A stretch of DNA of 64,000 nt from Gonapodya prolifera JEL478 (lineage: Eukaryota > Monoblepharomycota > Monoblepharidomycetes > Monoblepharidales > Gonapodyaceae): NCBI GenBank assembly GCA_001574975.1, contig KQ965762.1, positions 1 through 64,000 of the forward strand. Reading direction: 5' to 3'. Numbering within the stretch: the stretch's first letter is position 1; every line of letters starts with the position of its first letter. A model generated the notes under the pieces. It saw nothing but the letters and a program-made list of their open reading frames with translations, was not told the origin of the DNA and ran no database searches. The translations under genes and the position numbers were made by a program. Below, in pieces: positions 32,641 to 44,699 of the stretch.

Positions 32641-35600
32641 ATGGCGCTCGTTCTGACACTGCAGCCCACCGGTACCCGCGGCAACACCATCCCGACCTCA
32701 ATCATATTCGACCCAATCAAGCAGTTCTGTTCCATCAGACGGGACGGCGCGACCGCAGCTACATCCCCCAGCACACGCGATACGTGCGAGTTCTTCAACT
32801 TTGAGGGGAACTCAGCGGACGGGGACGGAACGTCGGAGCACGACACAGTCACCGCACTTCACTTTGGCCGCTTCGAGCCCGTGAGTCGAGGGTCAGGGGG
32901 CTCTTGGCTTTCATAATCGCTTGTTTGCCTACCACATGCCGCCGTGACGGTCCTTTCTCGTCCTGTTAGGGTACGCCGCCAACCGGCTTCGTTTATTGCG
33001 GGAAGGCGACGGACCACCCACGAGCGACAAACCCGAGCGACTGCATGCCTGTATTCCACGCCCACCAAAACCCAGACGCCGCCCGGCCCCAGGGGAACCC
33101 GTCCGGTGGAAGCGCTGAAGCACCTGCGGCGCTTCCAGTCTCGGACTCTGCGTTTTTCGTTCACCTGTTCGACGACGCGATTTCGAGGAACCATTGCACG
33201 ATAAAAGCTGTCCCCGTTCATGTGCTGGAACGCAAGACTGCCAGGAGGGCGTCTGGCGCTGGCGGACAAGGAGAAGTGTTGGGAAGTAGTGACGAGGAGA
33301 GCGACGAGGACTCGGAGGATGCAGGGCCTCCCCGATACACGTTCGACTATTTTCTCAGTATGTACCTTAACGCGCAGAGTAACGAACGTTCACTCGTTCA
33401 CACATCACCTCCTCCCGGCAGTCGACAACGGCTCCATGAACAAAACCACGCTCAACCGGACCTTCATCCATTCCCGTCGCGAAACACGACCCCTCCGTAC
33501 TGGTGACACGATCGGAATTGGGCAGGGCGAGCCACGCTGCGTTGTGGGCACCGAAATTCCACCCGATCTCCCACGCGCTGGATTCGTGTATTCGGTCGTT
33601 ATCTCTGGTCAAGGGTTACCTCAGCAAGGAGGGGTCGGTCCCAGTGTTTCTGATATATTGAGAAGCAGAAGGCGGTATCCAATTCCAGTACCTCCCGTTC
33701 CGGCACAACCTGCGGGGCCATCACCACCGACGATGCTCAGCGACTTCGCGGTTCCTCCGATAGCTCCGGGTATTCAGACCTTTGCGATGCCGAGTGGAAC
33801 GCGGCTGGATACTATGATGCAGGCATTGGGGGCGATGGAGACATTGGGGGCGACGGCTTCGAGTCACCAAGGACCACCCAGAGTTGCGACCGCGTACAAT
33901 CGAAGGGTGGCGGACAATCCGGTCAGAGTGCACAGAGCGCCTCAGCGAATTTTGCGAGGTCCAGGACGTGAATTTACGCCCCAAGTTGGTAGTAGCGTTG
34001 TACAGGATCCCCTCGTGACGGAAGGTCTCTTTGGGTACCCCAACAACCCCTTCGACTCGGAGCCTTCCGCATCGGAAAATGACGACGCTTCAGATAACGA
34101 AGGTACTGTCGTCAGCAACACCCCCGAAAACAGGTTCAGGAGGGCTCCTGGGAGTCAGGAGGTTGGCGAGGGTGGGTCGAATTGGGGTGCTGCGGGACGG
34201 CCGGGTTTCAGGTTCGGTTATGTGGACGCCGCTCGCGCTGATTTGGACGAACTCGCCTCACGCCAACACAAGAGGAGAAAAATCAACACCACGTCGGAGC
34301 GCGACCTCGACTTAGAACTCAACACTCTTTTCGGCAGTAGCTCGGAGTCAGAGCACGAGGTGAATACACCACAGGAGGCCGCGCCTCCACCCGAGATTGG
34401 GTCTACGCTCGTCGCCACTGAATTTCAAGGGGGACAGAAGAAGCATAAACGACGAGGACGGAGCGGGATGATGGATGCTGCGAGGGAGATTGCGAGAGGA
34501 GTTGTGTCGTCGGCGGGATTGCAAGTCGAGCCGACGGGCAGAGCTGCCGTGGAGGTCAGTGCACAAACGTCGACGCAGTCACAGGGTGCTGGTGAAGGTG
34601 AACCGCAAGAAGGATCGACGTTGCAATCAGGGCGACCATTGTCTAGCAATGGCCGCAAAACCGTCACTTTCGCTGGAGATGTGACGGTCCGGGATCGGAG
34701 ACATCCAAGGATGGAGGATCAAAGAGGGACATCGGCTTCGGCTGGAGTGTCCTCCGGATCGTTGACCAGTCGGAAAAGGAGGTACACAAATTTGTTTGAC
34801 TCAGACCCGGAGGAGGAGGACGAAGTCATGGAAGATAGTCAATCTGATGACGATGCAATGGAGCGACGAAATCTCCCAGTGGCGGAGGAGCTAATTTGGA
34901 GGCAAGATTTGGAGACGAGTAGGACGTCTCTGCGGGATGCGAGGCGTATGAAGAATGAACAAAATGCGACTCGTATGAGCGCCTCGGTCTCGGCCTCCCT
35001 CTTGGACACCGCCAGAAGTGGCACCACCGATGCACCAATGGATGGTACAGAGGTTCCGGAAAGCCCCGTTCGATTTTTCAGTGAGGAACCTCAATGCGAT
35101 GACCAAGCAGGAACACCAATGCCCGATTTGGATGGCAACGACGTCGCTCCATCGTCAGCAAACGTTACTGGGGAAAAAACGGCGCCGCCACTAGCCACCA
35201 AGACGTCGCCAGCGCGGCCAAAGAACCCTCTTGTGGACGTCCTTCGAACGCACATGGAATGCATCATTTGCTGTGACTGGCTTGTGGTGCCAAAGTTTTT
35301 ACCTTGTGGACATGGTAAGTTCTTTACCATGTAATGAAATGCCTCTCGACTGACTAACATCGTCTCTCTCTCAGGTTTCTGCGGTCCATGTATACATCCC
35401 TGGTTGGACCGCCAGCAGACCTGTCCATCCTGTCGCTCCAAGATTCAAAAGGATGCCACTGGAGTGTTCCCACTTTCCGAGAACGTTAGCGTGCGGGATA
35501 TGCTAACTAGCATGTTCATACCGGAGTTATTAAAAAGCGGAGAGCTTGATGATGAGAAAATGAAGGTACGTACGCCTGATTCTTGCCAACAAGTTGCGCT

Positions 35601-36692
35601 TCCGTTGTCCTTACCACCGAACGTGAACACAAAAGGAGCGCAAGCAGAGAGAAGATGACTGGAAGGCGGCCGAGGAACAACGTGCCCAGCAACGAACACG
35701 CACAGCATCGCGAGTACACTTCGTACGCGAACCACGACAGTTACTCAATCTGGCAGGTCTGTTCGGACCAGTGGGTGCGAATCCATTTTCTCACCTCGGA
35801 GAGCCTGGTCGACTGTTTGCAGAGGCGTATAACGAAGGACGCGCGATGGCTGCAGGCGCTGTTGCAGGACATCACAGAGCTATTCGGATCAATGGGCCAA
35901 GGGATACTCCAGGAAGCGGCGGTAGTTGGACTGGTCGAGACCCAAGAAACAACGGGGCAGCTGGGGATCCTGCCAGCTTGAGATTGCGATTACGGCTTGG
36001 ACCTCACAGTGCAGCTCCAGCTGCATCGGCAACAGAGCATATGGCGAGTACGTCGGATGCGATGCGTGCAAGGACGCGGGAGGCGCAGCGAGAAGCAAGG
36101 AACGTCGTTCATACAACACCGCGAAGTGTACGCCGGACGTACGTGTCGGTGGCAGAGGAAGGTGATCCGGACGAGGAACATGCGCAGTTGGACTCGGATC
36201 CGGAAGCTGAGTTGGTGGAATTGGAACACCGTCTGGAAAGAAAGCGGGAACGTCGGCATGCCGAAAGAAATTCCGTAGCGAATGTGGAGGCGCTGGTGAG
36301 TGAAAGGAGCTCTAATTTGGGGTGTGAATAAAATTTAATCATCGTCTTTGTTGAAGCACTGTCGCACACCCGCCACGGTTTGCTACCACAGAAGAGTGAG
36401 TAATAGCCTGAGTTTCTAGTGCACCTTCAGCGAGATGACCGCTGAATTCTGAACCTCTCGCTAGTGCGCTCAACCCATTCAGCAAGGCTCCGTATGTCTC
36501 TCAATCCGCGACGAAGTAAATGTGCCGCATTTTTTCCACCCGAGCTGTGCGAGAGAGGAAAGCACGAGGTCTCCTGCGTCGTCGGCGTGGTGCCGCCTTC
36601 CTGCAGGAAACAGTTGGTTATACCATATCGGTGGCTGGAGAATCCTCACGTCGGCAGAAAGATCGGTGCTGCGACAACATTTCAGGAACTAA
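32641..36692 (+). CDS. FHA-RING ubiquitin ligase (CHFR/RNF8/Dma-like)
   Basis: Seven exons (32641-32880, 32970-33357, 33422-35314, 35375-35565, 35636-36295, 36357-36395, 36465-36692) fit in phase and give 1212 residues. The FHA phosphopeptide-binding domain is in the first 300 residues: LHFGRFEP at its start, DAISRNHCTIKA with the conserved S-R-N-H, then NGSMNKTTLNRTFIH and LRTGDTIGIG. A long acidic, disordered region of about 500 residues follows. The RING is HMECIICCDWL, KFLPCGHGFCGPCIHPWL and CPSCRSKI (C3HC4), split by an intron inside CGHG. The C-terminus holds a charged helix and then CYHRRCAQPIQQGS and VPHFFHPSC, which could be a divergent PARP-type zinc finger. FHA plus RING marks mitotic-checkpoint or DNA-damage E3 ligases; substrate unknown. 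Confidence 0.85.
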
Positions 36693-36869
36693 ATGTTTTC
36701 GTGGCACGAATGACCACTCTGTACATTATCATACACCTGAATAAGGAATAAAAATTCAATTGAACGTTCTTCGGCGTCACCACAAGTTAGTCGCGATCAA
36801 GAAAATTCCTTTCATGTAGTGGGAAATAAGCATATTGTACGTCCACACTCACGTTCCAATTTCCGACTG

Positions 36870-37584
36870 TTACGCAGCTGCTCCAGCACCCTCCTGATTT
36901 TCAGCAGTCTTTGTGACGTTGTTCAGAACTGGCCCACGACGGTGAGACACAAGGACGCGTAAAAACTCTGGTTCTGGGTGTTGACGCGCAGCGTCGAGCT
37001 CTACATCAGTGACACGTACACCGCTGGCGAGGAGGAGGCGAATGATCTCTATGTTTGGCTCCAGTTTGACATTCGTGTGGATACTCTCAAACAACCTTGG
37101 GTGGTTGAGGGTCACCACGCCACCTTTGAAATCGACAGGGAGCGTCCCATCCCGCCTCGAACAGTCACTCGTATACCCGCGGCACGTCACCGTTCCCCCC
37201 TTTCCGAGGGCAAAGCACAGTACACTCGGGTAATGGAACGCCCATTGCCATCTTTCGTTTTCCCACAGCTCGGGCTCCCAGTCTGGCCAAGGACTATACG
37301 CGCTGAGTTTCCACTCGATGGGAGAGCCGAACGTTTGCGCCGTCGTCCAGCAAGAGTTTGACAGCTCCCTCTCTCCCATACAAAATGGCGAGGGCTAAGG
37401 CGCTTTCAAATTCAACTGTTTCCTCCTTCCACTGGGTTCCGCCGCCCTCGGTTGCCGCCACCGTCCGTAGAGTGAACTCCTTCCTCGCGTTCGGACTTGC
37501 ACCCGTCTCAATGAGTCTTTTGATGTTCACCTCCGGGCCTGTCTCCACCGCTTCGATCAGCCGGACGTTGAGACTGAGCGGCAT
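36870..37584 (-). pseudogene. Ankyrin family, copy 2 (frameshifted, no coiled coil)
   Basis: Starts MPLSLNVRLIEAVETGPEVN at 37584, then LIETGASPNARKEFTLR, SALALAILYGREGAVKLLLD and DGANV. At about 37340 the family sequence changes frame by one base and continues GSPIEWKLSAYSPWPDWEPE, then VVTLNHPRLFESIHTNVKLE, IEIIRLLLASGVRVTDVELD and HRRGPVLNN. It ends at 36870 without the coiled-coil half. No intron at the frame change is evident. Either a decayed member or a single indel error in an otherwise readable gene. Confidence 0.6.
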
Positions 37585-38300
37585 TACTCGACTTGTGATT
37601 GAAATAATGAGTAGACACGAGATTCGAAAGGGTCAAATCTAAGTGCCTTCTGTGGACAATGCAAGGGTTGCAAAGCTTGTCTCTGTCGGATATACAAAAC
37701 ACGTGAAAATGTCTCCCGCCAATTGTTCGTCTCCCTTCCTTGTCTCCCTCGCAAGAATAATCGCGCGGATGTTGGGAAATTCAGTGGACAGTCCAGTATG
37801 CTTATGAATTTTCTGCAGTAACTTCCAGGCATTGCGTTACATCATCTCCGTCTCCGGGGAATGCGACAAATCAAACGTCCAGAAAGTACACCGAAAAGCT
37901 CTATTTTGATGAGCGCCCGTTGGAAGGTGTTCGTTTTGAGAGATTCCTTCGAGCCACTACTTGGCTCAAGTACGTCACGGGAGATACCGTTTGCCGAGAG
38001 ATCTTCACACTGACAGGTTGCGGAAGACGACAAACAATTAATTAAATATCGTTCACGTATCTTAACAGACCTTATATATCCTTTGCTGTTCCGGCCCTCT
38101 AAACGTTCGCCAGACCTAATTAGTTAGTTTGTACTAGTCCTGGAACCAAGCGCTCTTCACCCGCTAACGATAAATAACGCCAGGACAAAACTCCAAATAG
38201 CAGATTCGCATCCGGCAAGACGCACTGGATGCCCCCCAGTCTCCTCCGTCATCCTGCCATGCACTCCAGTATATCAGGCAACAATACAAATTCAAAACAC
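37585..38300. other. Intergenic, no gene seen
   Basis: About 700 AT-richer bases between two minus-strand genes with no supported reading frame. It should contain the promoter of ankyrin copy 2 and the terminator of the upstream kinase. Confidence 0.5.
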
Positions 38301-39345
38301 TTACACACCCCTCATATGATTCAACCTCTTCACGATCACCTCAAACGTCGGTCTTTGTGCTGGGTCCGTCGCCCAGCACTCCTTCACAAGCTCTTCCAGT
38401 GCCTTGGGCATCCCATCCGACTTGAAGATTGCAGGACGGATGTTACCGTCAACAACCAGAGTGATGATGGTACTTATAGGCTGATTCAGTTCAGAGAAAG
38501 CGTTGCGTTCAGCCCATACCTTTGTAAGTACGGGGAGTGGTCAAAGCTCATTAGCTTAGCATCGGCAATCAAAAGAGATAAAAAGTGACATAAACTCACC
38601 CGCAGTGCCGTGACATTAAACGCATAAACGTCGCTCGCCTTGGTAGCTTGCGTGGCCCCGCTGAGTCACTCGGGGGGCTCGTACAAGTCGGTCCCTCCAT
38701 GGTCTGAAATCCCCTGCGCGTCGCGGCCCAGAGTTTTGGAAAAGCCAAAGTCCGTCAAGCATGTTGTCCCATCTGCGTCCACGAGCGCGTTTTCTGGCTT
38801 CAAGTCTGCGTGCACGATGTTGCGGTACTCGTGCAGGTAGTGCATTCCGGCAGCGATGGCGTGGAGCTGATGTAGGAGGACGGGCGCGGATCACACCATG
38901 ACCAAAAGCAAGTGTGTTGTGCAGTGCGAAGCTCACAATCTTCAGCTTGTCGATACGCTGGCCATTGCTCTTGCAGTAGTCTATATACTCCATCACATTT
39001 CCATACGGCATGTACTTCGAGATAATGAGGGGCTCTGGTGCGTCCCACGAGGCGCCAATAAGCGATACAATGTTGGCGTGGATGCCGGCCTCGTACCAAG
39101 CGGAAACTTCACGATGGAATGCCTTGACGTGATACGGTTGAAAACTAAACATTTATGACGCACAACATGAGCGCGCGAAAGAATTCATCATTCACCTCAC
39201 GATACGACTCCTTTTGTTTTGGGTTTCCTATTTTGACGTACTTTATCGCGGTGGTTGTCGAAGCCGATTGGCAAAGGTATACAGTGCCATAGCCGCCCTC
39301 CCCAAGTTCAAATGATTGACGGCAGCTGGGTTTAAACCTTCAACC
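38301..39345 (-). pseudogene. Protein kinase, TKL-like, with in-frame TGA
   Basis: Kinase domain in several exons. The P-loop is LGEGGYGTVYLC (about 39330), followed by TAIKYVKI with the VAIK lysine. Next come HREVSAWYEAGIHANIVSLI and ISKYMPYGNVMEYI. The catalytic loop is IVHADLKPENALVD (alanine in place of the HRD arginine), then LTDFGFSKTLG and GTDLYEPPE. The C-lobe ends with SDVYAF, then, in the last exon (38520-38301), DGNIRPAIFKSDGMPKALEE and ATDPAQRPTFEVIVKRL. A TGA at 38668-38666 stands where kinases have Trp after P-P-E. Everything else is readable on both sides, so this is either a recent pseudogene, an error, or a recoded codon. The N-terminal exon boundaries are uncertain. Convergence on an RXXD-less loop suggests a lineage-specific kinase. 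Confidence 0.6.
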
Positions 39346-39615
39346 CCGACTCAGCCACAGTGTCGGGCGAGGAAGGCACACAGCTCTCGTCTGCGCATTT
39401 TGGACTCTATCTACCCGCCTTTACTTATCGACGGTATTAGTATTTCAACCGTACAATTACATTAAACTTGACAGCCGTGTACTCAACCTGGTTCCCGTCA
39501 GCCCCATTCAAGACGGATATCCTTACATTACCGTCCAAAACTTTTCCCTCCTCCATGTAGCACCAATCCCCACCTCCCTTCACAACCACATCCGCCCACC
39601 GGCCGCCCCTCAGTC

Positions 39616-42205
39616 TCACGAATACCGATGCTCATGATGAAACATCACCACTGTCGGCACGCGTCTTGCTTCCTGTCCCGTATTTGGGTTCACTCTCGGT
39701 TTGGGTCTGGGGTTGGGCTTGGACCCCTCCTCCTGCCCCTCGTCCAGTTCCTCGGTGGCAGCAGCTCCAACCATCCCGCCTCCTCCACCAATGGAGGACT
39801 CACGCAACACCGCCTCCTGCGCCGGCGACCCACTCGGCGACTCCGCCAACCCCACCTCACCGGCCCCTGCACCACCGACCGCGGTCGCCAAAAGCCCTCC
39901 CACAGGCGTCCCCCCACCCCACTTCCCCAAATACCCATCTCTCTCGACCTCGTACCCGGCCTCCCTGGCCGCGCGTCGGGCACACACGGGGACCTGGGCG
40001 AGCCAGGGGTCGTTGAGGAGGTCCGAGGCTGAAGGGCGTTTGGTGGGGTCGGGGTTGAGCATGGCGCGGAGGAGTGGGAGGGACGCGGCGGGGAGGCGGG
40101 TTGCAATCTGGGGGTTACGGTGGGTGGTGGTGGGGTTGGGGTTGGGGTGGTGCGGGTGGGGGAGAGGGGGCGGTGGGGCGTGTTTGGTGGCAGGGTGGGG
40201 GTCGAGGCGGTTGGAGAAGTTGGGTTTAGGAATGATATTTCCAAAATGCGTCTACTGTGGGAGAAAAAGCGACCCACCTCCTTATCAAACTCCCCCTTCT
40301 TACTCCACTTGGCAAACGCCGGCTCCGACATGGCGGCCGCGGGCCAGGGGAACTTGCCCCGTGTCGAGAGGTGGATGTACACGATGGCGACCATCCATAT
40401 GTCAACCGCCCTGGTGGTGGGGGGTGGGGGAGCAAGGGAGGGGGGGGGGCGGGGAAGGGAGAGTAAGCCACGAAGCAAGATAGAACGGAGAACGAAAAAG
40501 CGAGACCCACCGCGGATCCCACGGCTTCCCACTCCACTGCTCGGGCGCCATGTACATCTTGCTTCCCACCAGGCTGGTCCTCATGGTGGGTTTGGGGGCC
40601 TCCTTGGGAGTTTCCTTGGGGGCCTCTGCCTCCTTTGGTTCGGTCGGTGGTGGAGCGGTGGGTGCGGTGGTCGGTTCTGTTTCGGTGGCAGTGGCGGGAG
40701 CGGGGGCAGGAGTCGGAGCAGGAGTGGGAGCGGGAGGGGCGGAAGGAGTAGGGGAAGAGGGAGGAGAAGGCGCGAACCGAAACGACAACCCGAAATCGAT
40801 CACTTTGATGAGCTTGTGCGCTGGCTCCCAGACGATGTTCTCCACTTTAATCCACAATGCGGGGTGAGTGGAGCGAAGCGAAGGAGTTAAGTACGAGTTA
40901 CGGACAACACGGTAAATACCGAGGAAGAGCGAAGGGGGAGCAAGTCACCTTTCCAGTCATTATGCGCCACACCCTGGGCGTGCATGAATGCGAGGCAGTA
41001 GAGGATTTGGATGAATATGCAGTCGATCTTTCCGGTGGGTGGGAGAGGGGAGGCGTATTGAGTGCGGATAAAGAAAAGTGAGATACGAAGTGAGTCAGTA
41101 AAATGGCAATCGCACGCGACATAAAACCGAGGTCAAGAGACCAATGCTCTGCTCTGCGTCAAATCAGATGTCCATTCCGAACGAGGTGTCGACATGTCTG
41201 CAAGTGCGCTCGGCGCAGTTATCACTCGCCTTGCGGCGCTTAGGCCTCGGGCTCGCGGCACTCGAGACCTCGCATTGTACCCACCTCGGCCTGATTCTGA
41301 AACCTCCCCCTCCTCAACACCGAACTCAGTGTCCCATCCCTACAATACTCGAGTACCTCGACAACCTGCCACGTGGCATCATCCAGCACGAGGTCCACCG
41401 TCCGGATCACATTCTCGTGTCCTTCCAACTGCCTCGTCAACTCGTGCTCGCGGACACACTTTTCGACGTACGCGCGGAGATCGCCGGACTTGCGATGAAA
41501 CGTCTTGACGCAGTACAGTTCCTCCGGGTTGGATATGGGGCGGACGAGCTTCACGGTCCCTTCGGCCCCACGCCCGATGGTGGCGTTGTCGACGAGTGTG
41601 TATTTGTAACGGAGGATTTGGGAGGCGGGCCAGGATATGACGGCGAGGCGGGCGTGGTATTCGGCGTCGGTGAGGGAAGAGGCGGAGGAGGCGGCGGTGG
41701 CGGAGGGGGAGAGTGAGGAGGAGGGAGTGCGCGGGAGTGCGCCGCCGCGGGATGTTGATTGGTGAGGCGGTTTAGATGGAGGTGATAGTGCGGGTGTAGT
41801 GGCAGCGTCCGATTTGGACGGAGCAGTCGAGCGGTGCTTATCCCTATCCTTCCCGACTCCAAAAATAGACAACACGAGGTTCTTCGCGCCCGGCGGAGAC
41901 GCGTCCGGTTCTGGGGCGTGGGGGATGCGGCCAAATACGACGTTTGAGGAGTGTGCACCGTGGTCGTGTGCGGTGTCTGGCGCGAATGTGTCTGGATGGA
42001 TGGCGGGTGGAGGTTGGGGGGAAGTCGGAGTTTCGGAGGAGGGTGAAGGAGCAGCCGGCTGCTGCGTGGCTGTAACGGGAGTCGTAGTAGGCAACGCAGG
42101 CGCGGCGCGGGAAAGCGTCAGCGAGGGCGATCGCGGGAGCGTCGATTGCTGCGACGGCTGCGCCTGCGCCTGCGATGGCGAAAACACTTTTGCGAACAAC
42201 GACAT
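39616..42205 (-). CDS. Protein kinase of the NPR/HAL type
   Basis: Serine/threonine kinase resembling fungal HAL4/HAL5/NPR1 kinases, which control nutrient and ion transporters. A long Ser/Pro-rich N-terminus (about 220 residues) precedes the kinase domain: IGRGAEGTVKLVR, ELYCVKTFHRKSG, GHENVIRTVDLVLDD and VVEVLEYCRDGTL. Exon 1 ends near 41285. A small exon (about 41024-40948) gives CIFIQILYCLAFMHAQG and VAHNDWK. The next starts VENIVW, so the catalytic loop HNDWK-VEN is split by an intron. DFGLSF follows, then a proline/threonine/alanine-rich insert of about 60 residues before GSKMYMAPEQWSGKPWDPR. The C-lobe continues AVDIWMVAIVYIHLSTRGKF and LNPDPTKRPSASDLLNDPWL. Start at 42205 (MSLFAKVF) or 42229. 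The Pro-rich insert in the activation segment is unusual. Confidence 0.78.
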
Positions 42206-42521
42206 TTGGCTGGAGCGGGGATCGAACACGATCAGGGCGACGTTGGACGGAGGTAAGAGAGTCGATGCTGCAGACTCGTGGACTCACCGGAGACGGTCGA
42301 CGGTCGATGCGTGTGCTGATGCTCAGTTGGGCCCTCACAGGCAGCCAAGAGACAGGGAAGGCTTGGCGCGTGCACGTCACGATGTGGCCATTCCACCGGA
42401 GCACAAATTGGTACCGGCGTCGGAACAAACTTACTAGGTTCTCTCTCGCGTGTCTCCCTCGCGTGAGAGTTTTTTGAAGAATTTACCCGGGACAAAGATT
42501 TTTCGCCACGACAAGACTACG

Positions 42522-44136
42522 TCCTCAATTTTTCACTTTTCCAATATAGTAATATTTTTCAAAGTTATTCTTTGCTTGTGTTTTGTGGTTCTTGCTGCCT
42601 TGGAGTTCTGTCTGATTAGTGATTACAGAGGGCAAAGATGGATGAACTGTTGCCACACAGACCACAGTACTGGTGGGGATTCCAAACCCAACAAATGCAT
42701 GGTGGCCAAAAAAAATGGAAGCATCTAGTACATCTCCTGCTACAGAGCAATGCACAGTGACTTCCACCAACTGCACAAGAGACTGTATAAATAGTGTGCC
42801 ACTGCAACTTGATCTTGTGCATGCACAAATGCAAAATGCCCCAGTCCACACTGATCTGATGAAAGGCTGCAGTGACTCTCAAACAAACTTTGCATGAGGG
42901 TGTGTGATCAGAGCTCAGCAGAAGCAGAGGCATAATGCTTGTTGTCAATGTCCAAAATCAAGAGTGGCAGTTTCAAAAAGAAGATGACAGCATATTGAGT
43001 TTGTTGGCTCATCTTGTGCAAAAGCACAGGATAAAAATTGAGTTGGACAGTGAGTCCCTCATGCTGTCATCCTCATTGGTGACTGGTGCTGAGTGCCACA
43101 TAATCTGTTGGAGTTTAGTCCAGTTGGCTCACTGTGACCAAAAAAGTAAAAAGCACTTGAGGTGTCATCATTAGGCCTCAGTATCATTGAAAGTCATAGC
43201 TTAATCTAAAATTTCACTCCAAAGTTGACAGTACTGTGCACTTATCTTGCACATAAATCACATCTGTGGACCTTAATAAACAGTTGTTCTGCCTGATTGC
43301 AGAGGGCAAGGAAAGGCAAAACTGTTGCCACTGCCACAATATGGCACTTGTGGAGTTTCTAAACCAATGCCCCAACAAGTGCATGGTGGCCAAAATGAAA
43401 AGTTACTTACACCAACTGCACCTCAGTGTGGGTCAGAGACTGCATGAATAGTATGCCACATCTCCTGGGTGCAGAAATGCAAAATGGTACAGTGTACACT
43501 GATCAGATGCAAATTGGGAGACACTTCACCCAAATTTAGTATCATTGGACCTCTGCAGGTGTGGTGGCAAAATGCTCTTAACCAAATATTTTAAACCAAG
43601 TGTGGCAGCACTGGTAAGTAGCAAGCATGAACACCAAGTTGAAGTCCTCCATGTTGTCTGCAAGGACCAAGAGGGTGGCAGATTGTGCAACATGAAGGCA
43701 AAAATGTGATAACACATATGGCTCAATTCCTATCACACAAAGTCTTTAGACCTAGCCTGTACAAAGAAAAAAAGTGGGTAAACCCCACCTTAACCTGTGA
43801 AGTTATGATTGCAGCAAAAGAGAAAATGATACTGTCCATGCAGATTGCACCCATCCACTCAGGGATGTGAGCAGGCAACCATGCCAATGGACAAACAAGA
43901 GAGTCACAAATTATTTATGATACAACATTATTATGGAGTATAACAGGGTATGCAAGAAATTTGGTTGAAAAAATCACATTTGCCTAACTTACTAATCTCA
44001 CATATTTGAGCATATTGCAATTCATATATACACACATACCATGATATGTACATAACACACATTCACTCCCTCCACTGAAAGTTTTGCTGACTCCCTTTCA
44101 TTCCTTTCATTTTTCTATGCCTTGCAAGCAAGTTAA
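42522..44136. other. CpG-free block
   Basis: I read every line from about 42522 to 44136 and found no CG dinucleotide, about 1.6 kb, while the flanking sequence has many in each line. TG and CA are correspondingly abundant. Only a handful of CpGs occur from there to about 44900. This is the footprint of cytosine methylation followed by deamination over a repeated sequence. No intact reading frame is present. Confidence 0.85.
42590..43520 (+). repeat. Internal direct repeat in the CpG-free block
   Basis: Two imperfect copies about 690 bases apart, at about 42595-42870 and 43280-43520. Shared landmarks in order are a CTGATT / ACAGAGGGCAA block, AACTGTTGCCAC, GCATGGTGGCCAAAA, CACCAACTGCAC, GTATGCCAC-like and ATGCAAAATG. 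They are clearly related but heavily diverged. Confidence 0.65.
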
Positions 44137-44620
44137 CGGGACTCACCATGATTTGGGAACTGGAGACAATAATTTTTGACAACAAGTATGTGTTTGCCAC
44201 AGGACTGCTGGCTAGTCTTCATGTTCAATCCAGATCAGAGCTCTCAAGCATGTGGATCCAACCAACAGATACACCCAGGCCCTTATCATGGCAAGCAAGT
44301 TGACAGTTCTGGTAAGGAGCTAGAGAGGGCTAAGAGGAAGTACAAGGAGTTGTGAATGAGTGCCCGGGGGGGCCAGGGAGCATGGGGGGTAAGGGGGTTG
44401 GGAGCAAGGTCTGGTGAAGTGGGAATGGGAAAAAAAGTGGATGGATGTATTGAATGGTGAACAGTATAGGGCGTATGACATGTGTGGAATGGAAGGCTAA
44501 GAAGTGGCACTTTGCTCAAGATGAAAGCAAAACACTCAGGGTGTCAACAGTAGGTCTCAGTATTGCAGTTGCAAGTCATAACTCCACCCACACTAAAACT
44601 GCAACAGTCCACATTTCAAA
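43150..44620 (+). repeat. Second repeat pair in the CpG-poor region
   Basis: 43150-43240 and 44525-44610 share AAAGCACTTGAGGTGTCA / AAACACTCAGGGTGTCA, TAGG(C/T)CTCAGTAT and AAGTCATA in the same order. Shows that the CpG-poor region is built from several old repeats. Confidence 0.5.
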
Positions 44621-44699
44621 GATGATGTGACCCTCTAACCCTCCAAACAGTACATGTAGTAACTTTCCATCTTTTCCATTTTTTGAGTGTTGTGGCTCA

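Noticed and set aside
39437-39619. Minus-strand frame just after the HAL-type kinase
   Set aside because: Reads through from the kinase 3' region without a splice link or domain; probably untranslated sequence.
42525-44520. Several frames of 60-110 codons inside the CpG-free block
   Set aside because: No family resemblance; rich in Cys, His, Lys and Gln as expected when CpG-derived codons are absent. Not supported as genes.
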